DNA of 64,000 bases from Sipunculus nudus (lineage: Eukaryota > Annelida > Sipuncula > Golfingiida > Sipunculidae). The notes below the pieces were generated by a model. The model searched no databases, was not told where the DNA came from, and saw only the letters and a list, made by a program, of their open reading frames with translations. Each line of letters begins with the position of its first letter. The first letter of the stretch is position 1. This document shows positions 1 through 13,806 of the stretch, one piece after another. Made by a program: the position numbers and the translations under genes. The stretch spans positions 33,200,214 through 33,264,213 of the forward strand of contig CM049320.1 in the NCBI GenBank assembly GCA_026874595.1. The letters run 5' to 3'.

Positions 1-190
1 TCCTTTTTTTTCATTACATAATTTTAATCCAAGTTTCTGAATGTTACTATAAATTTACAGTATAACATACATGTGATTGTGAATATTTCAGTTGATTCAC
101 ATTTCTAAATTGCATCAACATTTATAGCTAATGTATCTAGTTTATAGTACCTGTCAACAGAATGGGATGGAGGGAGCAAGGGGGGCAATA

Positions 191-193
<3 letters not shown>

Positions 194-239
<46 letters not shown>

Positions 240-346
240 AAGAGAGAGAGAAAGAGAGAAAGAAAGATGGAGAAAGAAAGAGAAAAAGCAGAGGAGAGAA
301 AGAGAGAGAAAGAGAGACCTAGACTCCCAGAGAGAGAGGGAAAGAG
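194..346. repeat. (GA)n microsatellite and purine tract
   Basis: Pure GA dinucleotides run from 194 to 236, followed by imperfect GAAA/GAGG purine sequence to about 346. The open frames across it encode only Glu-Arg or Ser-Leu runs. Confidence 0.95.
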
Positions 347-1499
347 AGGCTCTCTGGTAATTACTGCCTGACCCAGCCTGACCCAGACACTCACAGTGGC
401 AGTAGGTCAGACCTGAAGGTGTTATATAACTGCCCAGTACACTGCATTTATACTGATCTGATGCAAATAATGAAGACATGGTACCTGGAAACTTGAATAA
501 AATCTACAGTTTTTTATCAATTAATTCAAATTTCAGATTTTAACAGATGAAATGTTAATGTGTACATGCTGTGAAAATTATATCCACAGCACTAACAGGA
601 AAAATTTGAATATTTATATTTTTTTAAATGGTATCAGAAAAAAAAGAAAAGTATTCTCAGCTATAAAACTAATACATGTGTTAAAATTAATCCAAGGATC
701 AAAACACCCAATATATCATACCAGGAGCAAACTGGAGTTGGGAATGTTTAATTTTATGAACTGAAATAAAGGACCAGCAATATAAATTTTGATTATTTAG
801 CCAGTCTCATGTAACAACTGATACAACCATGAGTTATAAGTCAAACAAATTAAAATCTTTAATGAACACTTGTCTGAGTAATATTTTAAATTTTTGACAT
901 ATTTATTTATTATTTTAATTTTGTAATAAATATAAACCAACAAGTTAAAGACCTGGAAAAGACCTGGAAATTTAGATTAATTTAATATAATCAACTGCAT
1001 CCTTGTCTATCATTATCTTGCTTCATATAATCCCTTATAGTAAACAACAATTTATTTTAATTATTTATTTTTCATTTTTATGGTTGAAATGAAAAATACC
1101 CAATGGTGACTGCATGGTGTTATTTGAAATACAATTTTGGCCATCCATGGAAGATCCATAAATTATCAGTAATTGCAAGGTAATCCCCTGTAACTCATTA
1201 ACTGTAAAGTCCTTTCCATTTATTTTTTTAAGTTCTTATCATAAACCAAAAATTAAAAAAAAAAGTTTATTGTTATGTTTATGGCCTAAACAAATACTAG
1301 TAGAGGGGGTTGGACAGTTAGATCCAGTTGAAGCCACCCAAGAGCTGGCTGGCTGCAGAGTGCCTCGCTTCAAGCATGCATAATTGGCCTGAAAAGTCAA
1401 TGTGGGGACATAAAAGAGGGGCTTCAGTACAGCCAAGGTGTGATATGGTCTCATAAAAACTTTCATAAAAGCTAGTTTTTGACCAATTCCTTTTATAAA

Positions 1500-2860
1500 T
1501 TCAGAATTGAGAAGCTTAAATCCTTACCAGTGCAAGATATGAAAATTAAATCAACAGTGCTTACAGGGAAAAAACATGCCATGGCCAAAGTTGGGCAAAA
1601 TTTAAGGTACTGATTTTATATTTATGCTAATAACTTATAAAATTTGAAAAATTCAGAACTAATTTTGGGAATACAATTGAATCTTGATTAAATAATGTTA
1701 TATCCCTGGCAAAAAATGTCTACCTTCAGCAATTTTCATGTTAAGAGAGTAAATATATTTCTTGATTTTTTACAAAGTGCATTATGGTTGGGCCAAGAAC
1801 TTAAAACAATTACACGATACTGACATCATTTCTGGCATATGCATAGTGAATGTATAGAAAAATATGTATATTATATATTATCAAAGTCAGATCAGTGGTT
1901 TTGATATTAGGCAATCTTAAAGTGTAACAATGGGGTTTTAATGGAAAAATGAAGTTTTTTCTTAATATCTCGAAGGAATGCAGTCCTAGTGACCAAACTT
2001 TTAGTATGGTAGAGGATTTGGGGGACATCTAACTGTATGCAAAATTTAAGGAACTTAGAGCTGAAGCTCGGGAGCTGAGCTCTAGTAAACTGCATAACAC
2101 TAGCTTGGTGTAAACAATATATGACATGGTGCTTTTAAAACTTGAATAAAATCTACAGTTTTTGATCAACTGGTTTCAAATTTTTTGTTTTAACAGTTGA
2201 AATGGTAACAAAAACATGCTTTGAAAATTAAATCCACAGCAGTTACAGGAAAAAAACGTGCCATGGTCAAACTTGGGCAAAATTTAAGGTACCAATTTTA
2301 TATTTTTGCCAATATTTAAGAAAATTTAACAGATTTTGATCTAATTTTTGGTATACAATTCAATTTTGATTATTTAAAGTAGTATTACTGAAATAAAATT
2401 CCTACCTTTAACACTTTTGGTCTTAAGTGACAAAATATCTTTCCTCATTTTTTTACAAAGTCCATTATATTTGGGCCCATAACTTTTTTAAATTAAATAA
2501 TACTGCCTTAATTTCTGGCATGTACATAGGAACCATATAGAGGAATATTTATGGTAAAAATGAAGAAAGCCAGATGAGTGGTTTTGATATTAGGCAGTCC
2601 TGAAGTGTGAAAATAGATTTCTAATAAAAAATTGAGGTTTTTCCTTAATATCTCGAAGGAACGAAGTCATATTGACCCAATTTTTGGCATGGTAGGAGAT
2701 TTTGGGGACATCTAACTGTATGCCGCATTTCAGATTCGTAGGTCGAACGGTGTCGAAACGTGCCAGTCTTACGGACAGACATCCAGACGGACGGACAGAC
2801 GGCACGACAGACGGACGGACGGCGGACAATGGACCACGACTATAGCTCAGATGACTTATG
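1500..2860. repeat. Diverged tandem duplication, unit about 650-690 bp
   Basis: Matching landmarks occur twice in the same order. The 'acaggaaaaaa.catgccatgg' stretch with 'gggcaaaatttaaggta' is near 1560-1610 and 2235-2290. 'ttttgatattaggca' with 'cttaatatctcgaaggaa' is near 1898-1978 and 2581-2660. 'gggacatctaactgtatgc' is near 2021 and 2704. A third partial copy is near 490-600. The second copy ends in a GGACGGACAGAC tract. It is probably an old interspersed repeat; the class is unknown. Confidence 0.75.
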
Positions 2861-4869
2861 GTCAGCTGAGCTAAAAAACATGTAAATATCACATCCTCAG
2901 TACATGCCATATCTGTTAACTATTTTAATGACAAATCGGGAGAATCTAGCTACATGCGAGCTATAATAGCCATGGTGTGCGCAACGTGCCCACGGTGGCA
3001 GGGAAAGAATCATTCCAGGCTGACCACATCGGAACCGAAGACATTGGAACAGGTGATATCTGAAGGTAGCCTGTAACAGACGACCTCTGAGCTGACAATT
3101 TATTATCCAGATAAATACTGGATAAATACTTTCATGAACAGGAAAAGATAGTTTGTATTATTATTTTCATAATGTGTTGAAAAGGATGGGCTTGATAAAG
3201 TAATTTTAAGAAAATAATTTAAAGATAAAAAGGTCTGAACGGCAGTGAGTGAGCAGACCAATGAGGCCCGTTGCCAGAAGGTGTCATGGCTGATTGATCG
3301 TACACCTGCGTGCGGCATAAATTTTCTCATTTGTAGTTACATTTAAACTGTAACGCTACTTTGATTAAATTTTTTTTTAAAAATCCAATGTTTTGAGACA
3401 ACCAGTTGATCACATTGGTACTGAGAAATTGCTTCCCATTCTGTATTAAAAACTGCAAAAGCCCTTTCACAATCTAAGCCGAACAATGTTGGAATAAAGG
3501 GCCAAACCAGATTGAATGTGCCAAGGGGCCGTTGTCAAGGGGACCACAGCCAGGGTACCACCGAGAATTTGTGTACGGTACTCCACTTGAAAGACACGAG
3601 CTTCTGGCGGGTGTTTCTAAACTAGAAGGCATTAATCAATTATTTTTGACCAAGTTCTAACACTTTCTAGTGCATTTCTGTCTGTATGTTTTAATGAAAC
3701 AAGTATGCAATGGATTTCCAATCATAGAGATCATAAAAAGAAAATACTGGTCGGCAGAACAGAGATAAGGTCGGTCGGACACCGGAAGCAGAAGATGGGA
3801 CCTAATTTTATCAGCATATCTTTCCAATGAAAATGGCGGATAATTGAAATTATTTTCTTTTAGAATTGTGAAAAGGGAAAAAGGTGAATTTTGCTTTATA
3901 CTGTTGGATGTATTTGGTATCAGTGGGAAAGTGACCAGCGCCGCTGATTTCCCGCCATAGACCTGGAATTCTACCGGACAATGTTACATTCCTGGTCGGG
4001 AATTGATTCAGGCATTTAGAATTCCCGTCATCAAAATAGAATTAAATATTTCGACCCCTGTTTATTTTTTCTCCACTAATATTTCAGACAGAGTGGGTAC
4101 CGGTATAAGCACATTCGAACTTGTCCTGGGTATAATCAGTCAATCATTGTTTTTTAAAGAATTATCCATTTCATATGAGTTATTGGGTGTTAACAATAAA
4201 AAATGTCATGGCCCGGCGCGGGTATTTTTTCCAACACACAGCGAGGTCACAGGGCTATCTGGAGCGAATGTTCATTGAGGAATTCCTATTCATATTAAAT
4301 CATGTGAAATCATAGAATTGAGCGTTGTAAATACACAATTTACATCCTGACATTGCTGGGAGCAGGAGTAATACAGATCTTATTTAAGGCTGTTTTGGTT
4401 GGTATTACGGTGCAAAGCCAGAGGGATATTTGTTCCATGCCAAAGGATAATAGAGAATCTAATGTTTTAAGAACGTTGATCAAATCAATTGAGAATCGAC
4501 GATAACTGCCGAGCTCTACGTACTGCGGTGGCGATAAGACCCCAGCTCATTCAGGTCACCCGATTGGCATGGCCACCTGCAGGGTCGGCCTTCACTGACA
4601 CAGTTAGCCATTGTAATCTATGATACACTTGACCACTGACTCTGTTGTGTGCAACTATTATTATTATTATATATGCTTGGCGGGGAGAAATGAAAGTATA
4701 ACGTCGCACCACGTTATATTGGCTAGGGAGAAAAGTGAGGTTCATCCCTTAGTTTTTTTTAATGTGATCTCATTCAAAATCCATTAGTGTGTGGGGGGGT
4801 GGTGGAGGGAAGGGGGGAGGGGGGGGGGGCGCTTATTACGGGAGGGGCGCTTATTACGTCGAATACGGT

Positions 4870-4955
4870 ATTACTTATACAGCAAAGTACATATTATGCC
4901 AAGTACATACACAGCAAAGTACATATACAGCAAAGTACATTTACAGCAAAGGCAA
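4870..4955. repeat. Short tandem repeat, 'acagcaaagtacat' unit
   Basis: Four to five imperfect copies of a roughly 15-17 base unit containing 'cagcaaagtacat' lie next to a G-rich tract. Confidence 0.7.
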
Positions 4956-5116
4956 CATTGTTATATACACCTGATGTTATGATGGAAATCTAAAATCTGA
5001 CAATTATCTGATTCTCAGATATTTGGTTAAATGAAAATAGTCAAAGAGAGTGTGAAACAAACATTTTGAGGGGACAATTGTGTATAAATAGAGTAATTGT
5101 GAGAAATGATACTTAC

Positions 5117-5587
5117 CAAATGGCGGCGGAGGTCCTCGTGGAGGTGGTCCTCGCCATCCTGGCGGTGGCCTCATCCCTGGTGGCGGAGGACCTGGAGGGG
5201 GGCCCATTCCGGGTGGTGGAGGCATTGGGGGTGGCGGGCCTCGGGGTGGTGGGGGGCCCATTGGGGGAGGTGGGCCCCCGGGGGGCATTGGGCCCATCTG
5301 GTGTGGGGGTCCAGGTTGTGACATTGAGTTGGTGCCGGATGACACTGGACCTGTGGTAGGAGGGGGGCGGGGCATTGGGGGTGGGGGCATGGGAGGGGGA
5401 CCCCCAGGGCCTGCAGGGGGAGGTGGTACCCCTGGGGGAGGGAAGGGGGGTGGGGGCATGCCTGGGGGTGGAACTGGTGGGGCTGGCATACCTGGGGGAG
5501 GGGGCATGCCGCCTGGAGGGGGAACAGGGGGAGGGGGGACGGCAGGCATTGATGCTGACGTAGACGTGACCATCGCTGAGACTGGGG
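5117..5587 (-). CDS. SF3B4: SF3B4 coding exon 7 (Pro/Gly/Met-rich tail)
   Basis: It encodes about 157 residues of low-complexity proline, glycine and methionine, ending [12 protein letters not shown], typical of the SF3B4 C-terminal region. The acceptor is TTTTACAG. A GTAAGTATC donor after a phase-1 end argues that translation continues in an unlocated exon. Reading through without splicing adds an unrelated AT-rich tail. Confidence 0.92.
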
Positions 5588-8500
5588 CTGTAAAATAAAA
5601 CAACATAATAAACACATGTAATAATCAACATGGCAACAAATCTCTGTTATCTTAATATAATATATGTATTTTAATAATTTGTTCACAATGCAATAAGATT
5701 TAGGGCTGTCTAAGTCTAGATCATAAGTTCAATTTTTCTTTCTGTAATAAAACTTAAATACAAAAAAAAAATAAACAATTATTTACAAACAAATGGACTT
5801 ATGTGGTCCTGACAGACTGTTATTAAATCTTAATATCTTACTTAAAAAAGTTTATATAAGGTGACAATCTATTCAGCATTTACAATTGGACAGTAGGACA
5901 GACAGGGACAAAAGAAATAAGCATCACAAAACACCACCATACTAAGATTGTGATTATGGTTAGTGCTGTGTATCGCCAGGCACCTAACCAGACAAACAGA
6001 ATCATGATACAACATGACAATACTCCAAGCAGTTTGCAAAACCTTTGTACCTTATATAATTCATAGCAAGAGATAACTAAATAACAAAAATGCTTGTTGA
6101 GTATTGTGTAAACATAATAGTTTTTGCTTTAAAATTAGTTCAGTACAAAAGTATACATCTTTTACCAAGTATCAATTAGGAAACAATAAATTAATGAATA
6201 CTGAATATAAAGTAAAGTTCAGTCTATTTTTGTCCCCAACTTTCTCAGAATGGGGGACACTGATTTGGGTTCATCTGTCTGTCCGGTTTCCATTTCCGTG
6301 CAATAACTTTCCTAAATTTTATCTGATTTCATTCATATTTGGCTCAGTGATTGCTCTCATGCATACCTTGGACGGTATTGGTTTTGGAGTGTCTGTCTGA
6401 AAATTCATGATGAGCAGCTCCAAAACAAAATATTCGCCTTTGGTTCCCAATTCATAAACTGAAAATTCTGACATATGGAGACATCTTCAGGGGACAATAA
6501 AACTAAAACATATTGATAGGGCAAGCCGGGGACAACATGAGGCAGATACATAGGATATCAATTCCATGATTTTGCTTGTTATATTTATTCTTTGCTATTT
6601 CTATAAGTCTGATAGCATTAAGGTGTCTCAACAGATTAACAAACGAGTGATATTGCCATTGGTGACAAAAATAAGTGCTCAGATTTCTCTCATAGATCAT
6701 GGGATTTAAGAGTTCAAGTATTTGTTACACCCCTTATTGTGGCTATTATTATTATGTTTAAGGCTGTGTATGAGGTAAACTTACGAGCTGGGGGTGGTGG
6801 CATGGAAGAGGGGGGAGGGGGTAGAACTGCTGATCCTGAGGCTGCCCCTCCCACTGAAGGTGGCGGGGGAGGGGGCGCTGCTCCAGCTCCCATTGGTGGC
6901 GCTGGCTGACTGGGTGGTGCTGGAGGAGGTGGGGCATCAGCAAACAACTGGTGAGGCCTGTCTGCCTGAGACAGAGGGTTCTGTACTGCCAGTAATCTCT
7001 CTGAAAAAAGGTAAAAAAAACACAATTATAAAAAAAAGAGTACAAGTTTAAGTCTTTTTATAATCAAACTACCCTGGTTTGGGTCTGACATCAGACCAAA
7101 CTTGGGTAAACATTTCTCCCTGAGGGCAAACTGGATCGTCCAAAAGGTCCCTTGCTGGAAGCACTCAACATAAAATAATATTTGTTAAATACTCAAATGT
7201 ATTTTTCACAAATAATATACGTTGTATTCATATAACACTATTATTTATACATTTAATATATATATTAAAATTTGTAAAGTTAAAATCAATCCAAGCATTG
7301 TTTCACATGCATATTAGACCCAAGAAAGTATATATCATTAAAACCTGGTATGGACCACTTTTTATGGTATATGTAATTTTGACATTCACATTCATTTTCA
7401 TAAGAAATCTGACTATGAAAATTTAAAAATCTTGAATTGTACATGATTTTAAGCAACCAACAAGAGCAAACCACTTTTATGTGGGTAGATATCAAACAAC
7501 ATGACAATTTCTCAAAAATGTTTTTCTGTTTTACCTCTGTCTTGTTTTTCTGTTTTACATCTGTCTTGTTTTTCTGTTTTACCTCTGTCTTGTTTTTCTG
7601 TTTTATCCAATCATGGGGCTGGTGAATGATGACCAAGTTGTGATAATGGAAGAGCTCTTTATGTGGTCTTGGACTACTTTTTAGTTCTAAGAACAGCTGA
7701 AGCCAGCTTAACTTGGTATGTACATCAACAAAACTCCATTTCAGTATTGGACAATGTGACAGGGCAGTAGTACATAATTATTCTAGTTTCAACTAAGCTC
7801 TGTGTACAGCACCTGCAGATCCTAGGTATATGATCATTAGAATCACTGGGTCATAACCCAAGGAATCCCCCAAAGGTGCACCCATTTCAGTTTTGTGAGT
7901 GAAACACATATATATGGTATAGCATTCCCATTAAGCCTTGCATAGCACCCAGCATGGGTGAAGGCCAGCCATGAAGAATCTCACTCTCTGAGTCTAAGAT
8001 TCAAACTGACAATCTCCTAGCTATTATTCCTGTTCTCTACCCAAAGACTACAAAACTGGTAGGGCTAGGGAAAGACAGATTTACGGCATTTAATTCTCAC
8101 CTGCGGCTGAGCCGTGTCTTTCTCCTTTTGAGTCTTTTTTAAATGCGTATGAGATTGTGATTGCTCTGTTACACAGGTACTGTCCATTCATGGCTTCTAT
8201 TGCAGCATCTGAGGCGTCAAAGCTGGCGTAATTGATGAATGCGTAACCCTTAGAGTTACCAGTGTCTGGGTCCCTCATAATCTGTAAAACAAAACAATAT
8301 AATGATAATAAGCACTTTACTATCAGAGAAAACTACAGAAAGGTGTGCGAGGGACTTAGGGTGGGCCCTAATACATCTGTTAATTGACAAGTACTATAGT
8401 CTGTTTCATCCCCTCATGTCCACCAGTATATTGTTATTACCATATTCGACATAATAAGCGCCCCAGGTGCTCTGAAAATTGAATTTTTCCAAATATTTTT

Positions 8501-11500
8501 AACCCTGAATAGCCTCTACCCACCCCCACCCCCCTACCCACTCCACATCTGCCAACTTCCAAAGTGTGTTACTCTAGCACTGCCGCTTGTGTACCCATGT
8601 TGGACTTCACAGCACATCCAGGGGAATTCAGAAAACCAACCTTCTTTAGGGATGGTTGTGTGAAGTTTTATAAAAGACATAAAATTGTACTTGGACACAA
8701 ATCTTTCTACTCAAGAACACTTTTAGCAATAGTACTGTCATACTCATATGAATGCCTTTATGTCTGTATTTTATGATGAGAATCACGACTCAGTGTTTAC
8801 ATTTTACATATTAAAAATAACCATTGCCCTGTCATGTGACATATATACATCTCAACATATATCTAAACTAACCTTTGGTGTTTGTAAGATGACACCGAAT
8901 GCACTGAATGTGTCATACAGTAGTTTCTCATCAACCTCAGGGTCCAGGTTACCAATAAATATGTTTGCTCCCACGTCCAAGTTCTTCTGGTGTGCTGATG
9001 CCTGTAAATAAAACAATCAACAGACTGTTAAAACACCCCTTAAAATATAGAGGTTTCCTATGTATTAAAGCTAACTTTCCAAGTTATTCTTTAAAGCTGA
9101 AGAAGGCCAAAGTGAAGTAGGTCAAAGTGTCATAATACAGCGACCTCACCTCCCTTCCTTACACTGACCAGCAATTTCAAGGGGTCTGGCACTTTTTTAC
9201 CTTTGGCCAAGCAAGATTTCATAAGCAAGTATTCATTGGCAGATCTCAACCCAGTTCTACGACACTTGTCAACTGGTCAGATTCAGGTTTTAAAACAGTA
9301 ATATTTGGGTTTGAAATGTCTGACTTATACAAAATACGTTAAAATTCAAATAATGCAACTCACCTTGTTAACTCTGATAGGTTTCCCATACAGTTTGATC
9401 ATGTTCATAATTTTAATGGCATAATCTGCGTCTTCCTCTCCCATAAACTCCACAAAGCCGTAACTCTGGTGAGCCTGGGTGATGCGGTCCTTTGGCATGT
9501 GTACATTAACTGTGGAAACAAAAGGTTGAGAATTAAGTAAAATTTCTGAAGTTTTTTTTTTATTTCCAACTGTAAGTGAATGTGACACTAAGAATTAATA
9601 GATTGATAATTACAATTTTTTTTACAATGCTGTATTACAATATTTTGATGGGTGTTCAGTCATCTAATTCTTATTCCTTTTGTTTCAACTATAACAATAA
9701 ATAAATAAAACAATAGCTAATATTTGAAGTAATGTTGGATTATTTCAAAGCATGAGAAAGAACTGATGTTAAATGTAAAATTTGTTTGGCCATAAAATGT
9801 TTATACAGTTTTAAGACACCTGGTTTTCATTGAGGACCAGTAATCCTCAATGAAAATAAGTTGTCTTAAAACTTGTGGTAGGCATTGATTGTAAAATCGT
9901 GTTTGATGATTGAACGATATAAAATGCCAGGTGATTGACTATTATTCAATTACTGTATGTACCTTCTATATAACCATGAAATCTAGGGTACAGCGTTATA
10001 CCTAAATAATGACACAGTAAATCCAGCCTGACTTGTACATCACACAAACAGGTAAAGGTTACAGTGTGGTTGCTGACACTTGTTCGCAGCACAAGGTTTA
10101 GCTTTCATGCTGTTCATTACTTTTTTTCTCCTCTTCATTTTTTTTGGGCAGAGGTAACTACCTCTAATTTTTAATGCTTGCTTAACTATGTGGCATGTAC
10201 ATCTGCAGTTCCATTCCCGTTTTTGGACTACATGACAGGGGCTTACACTCGATTATCCTGGTGTCAACAAGGTTTGGTGTACCACTCCTCTGGGTCCTGG
10301 GTGTGTGTCTTCCCTAGTGCTGGGTCATAACATTGAGGAACCCCTGAAAGGCACACTCGTTTGTGAGTGAAACATGAGTGTTGGGTACAGTCTCCCCATT
10401 AAGCCTACAGAGCTACTAACCCTTGGTGGGGGCCAGCCATGAAAAAATTCACGCCTCAGCTGAGATTCGAACTCACAATCTCCTGGCTTTGAGTCCTGTG
10501 CTCTACCAGTGAGCCGCAGAAGTCACTTTGCTGTTCATTACTTTGTGTCTTGTCTTTCTTATATCTGACAGTATTATAATATTTTTTTGTATGATACAAA
10601 TCTCTGCATGTGCGTACGTAATTGTTTGTTACTGATTATGAGAAAGTGCAACCAATTCAATCGATTTTATTGAATTAAATGACCAATCATTGAAAATATA
10701 TGATTAATTGGCACACATCTTCTATGAAGTGTTCTTATTTCTACTCCCTCCCCCTAAAAAATTCAGGTCCTACACTACTCACCGACAGGTCCAGCTTGTA
10801 AGAATAGCTCCCATAAAATGGCTTCAGTGACTTTCTCATCAAGGCCACCCACATAGATGGTGGCATCTGAAAGAAAAATTCACATATAACTATAAATACC
10901 CACCTCACATGATGTATTAATGTAAAATAACAAAATAGTTTCCCCTTACTTGGTTGATGGCACTTGGCAACTAGACATTAAGAAAGTTAAATATCCCTGT
11001 TCAGTATCTCCTCAGCTGATCTCTTCAGCTGATAGCTTGTGGGACTCCTCCTCATGAGATTGAGGATTTGATTCCAGACAGAGATGACCTGTGACACCCA
11101 TTGATAATTCGTGTTCAGAAAGTCGTGACATCAGGGGCATGTTTACAGGGTGGCGCAAGAGGTGCATTCCCCCTAAAATTTGTTCAACTATCTGTAGATC
11201 AGTTGACTAAGCTATAGCAATGACCTTTTGCCATTTGGCCAGCCATCCTGGAATTAAGCCATGTTGACCTCTATTCTGCATGCAATGGGCCAAAAACATG
11301 ATTTCTAATTACCAGACAGTCATACTGGGCACCAATTGCATCCATATCCCTACATTCTTCTAACTTATACATTGAGGTTTCGGGCTAATCTTGTAGGAAA
11401 CCTGAAATTAGGTCATTATTACCTATATTCTGTGAACTACTGGCCAAAAACATGATTTGAGTACCTAGACAGTCAGACAGGACACAAATCTTAACTGATG

Positions 11501-13763
11501 GACATAGAAACTTCTCAGTCCTGATTAAGTTCTCCTGGAATCCTGAAAATTAGGTCATATCAACCTATATTCTATGGGCTATCAGGAAAAAAACATGATT
11601 TTAGAACTGTGAAAGTCAGATGGCCACAAATCACTGTTTGGACCCACAACTTTCTAACATACTATCAAAGGAGGTTGGGGGCAAATCTCCTTTGATGCCT
11701 GAGATTAGGTCATGCATACCTGTACTCTGTGAGCTATGAGCCAAAACCCTAATCCTTAGCAACCAGAAAGTCAAACAGGGGTTACAGGGCACAAATCTTA
11801 ACTGTGGGACCTCAAAACTTCTTACCTAATGTAAAGGGAGGTTATTGTAACGTCTCCTCGGACAACCGAAATATGGTCACTGTGACCTATAATGGGACAG
11901 GGAGCAAAATTCAACCTATTATTTAATTCTGGTCTTGGTCACAAGTTGACATTCCTTACACAAGTTACATTCATACAACCTTGTGGACGAGGGAACCGTT
12001 GATTTATCTGCAGGTGACCACTCAAAGTACATTCGAATGACCGAAAACAAGTTTTATTTGGTGCACACAAAAGGTCAGTTATAGCTTTATTGAATATCAG
12101 GACACTCACTACTTGAGTGTGTACTTCAAAACATCCTTGAATCCTCCATCATTATATATGTGAATGGAGGACCCGTGTACGGGGGATAGCACTAAGTGAC
12201 AAGATAAAACACTAGATATGTCTTTAAGGTAATGATCATAAATTCTGTGTTATATGTATATGTTATTTAGCCACCATAATGTCATATAACATTTGATCTT
12301 TCCATAATAGTAAATAATTAGGTTTAAATGGTTCAGAATTGTTTATCCTTTCATTATGCTCAAACCTAGCTGATGACAGCAACACAACAGGTTTCAGGTT
12401 TCTGTTGGGTCAACGGCCCACCAAAGGACTAACTGGGGTTATAGCACGATACAGTCTGTTACTCTTAGAAAGGAAATTGAATAAAAATGTTTCCTTTGGT
12501 TTTAACATACCAATTTTACAAAATGTTGTAAGTCAAAGGGCCTATAATAAAAAAAAAACATTCTGGAAAGCTGGAACACATGTAACATCAATAACTGATT
12601 TATTTGTCTAGAGAGAATCGAAGCATTAACAGCCCGGTAGTTATCTTGCATTTTGTTGCAGTCCTGTATAATGCTTTAGGTCTGTGTACTATTATGTTCA
12701 AATTTTCACTTCCTTGGTGCAAAATAGTGCTGAGAATAGAATAGTAATGTTTTTTTTTTCAGTGTTCAAATAAACAATACACATAGATGTACTGAACATT
12801 AATCAAAGGATTTAAGTTAAATCTCACAGCTGTGTATGGAGTGTTATAATCACAGTTAACTGCAGGGGCAATCTATGGACTCCACAATGCGTCAATCACT
12901 AAAACAGCAATTCAGGATTCCATTCTTATCGGCAAGCAAGAACCTGGTTGAGGGTTGCACTGAAGATGATTTTCCTTATGTAGCATGCATGACTGAGTCG
13001 ATTTAATTCTATAATGGCTCCAAAAAATCAACTGATAGGTTTCATTTGCACCCTCTTGTCACATTTACAGAGAAAATTTGGTTGGTACAAAGTGATTTTA
13101 CATAATGCCCACAAAATGAATGCTTTTTCAATGACTTGCAGCGAGTATAGAATCTGGCCTACATGGATGAGGTTATGGGTGTATATGGATGGACGTTATG
13201 ATGTTTAGGATTCATGTAATGGAGAAGTAAGAGGTATGTCATATCGTCAGGCATGTCATGGCTCATGTCATTTACTACTAGTATGAGACTGTCCAGTCAG
13301 TTTGGACCCATCTTGGAAATGTAGGCTGGAATTTACACTCGTGCCAATGACTTAAGTATACCATATTATAATACATCGGCCACTGATTTTTGTCTTTTGG
13401 TCAAGACAAAAACAGTGTCCCTGTCCGGTGTGACTATTTACTGTCCGGGACGTCCAGAACCGTCCGACACCGTCCGGGACTCCCTGAATACCGCCCTGGA
13501 CCCAGCTGTACCGCCGGGGACACCAGAACTAGATTAAAAATATTACTTAAATGCATACAGACACTTATTGATGTTCAGTACACAATTTTATAGTCCAGAT
13601 CCAAAAAAATATTGCTTTAATTAACGACTGTACAGTGATTTTGGTTATTTTTAATTACGATTCTATCTGTTTAAAGAGAGATAAAAGATAACTTATAATT
13701 TCCATGCGCACCTACAATTGTCCAAACAACTACATACAATATATTAATGATAGAATGAATTTA

Positions 13764-13806
<43 letters not shown>

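Larger units (their letters stand above)
1..5116. other. Repeat-rich stretch downstream of SF3B4, no gene found
   Basis: It contains a GA microsatellite near the left edge, duplicated AT-rich blocks (about 490-2860), a GGACGGAC-type tract near 2760-2830, an unexplained stretch 2880-4500, and a G-rich and short tandem stretch at 4790-4960. It should hold the SF3B4 3' UTR and last exon, but neither is recognisable. Confidence 0.6.

Noticed and set aside
105-479. Open frames on both strands across the GA tract
   Set aside because: They encode only Ser-Leu or Glu-Arg runs dictated by the dinucleotide repeat, with no domain or splice context.
4787-4993. Proline-rich minus frame as the missing SF3B4 exon
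   Set aside because: It is a simple G-tract with a dispersed 'ttcgac.taataagcgcccc' motif also seen near 8445. No matching acceptor or conserved SF3B4 tail.
5066-5598. Gly-rich and His/Ala/Pro-rich frames opposite SF3B4 exon 7
   Set aside because: They are shadows of the GC-rich, proline-coding exon. Only one minus frame joins the conserved upstream exons in phase.
10455-10526. tRNA gene on the minus strand
   Set aside because: A and B boxes are present, but no acceptor stem closes and the similarity continues into a SINE body shared with two other copies.
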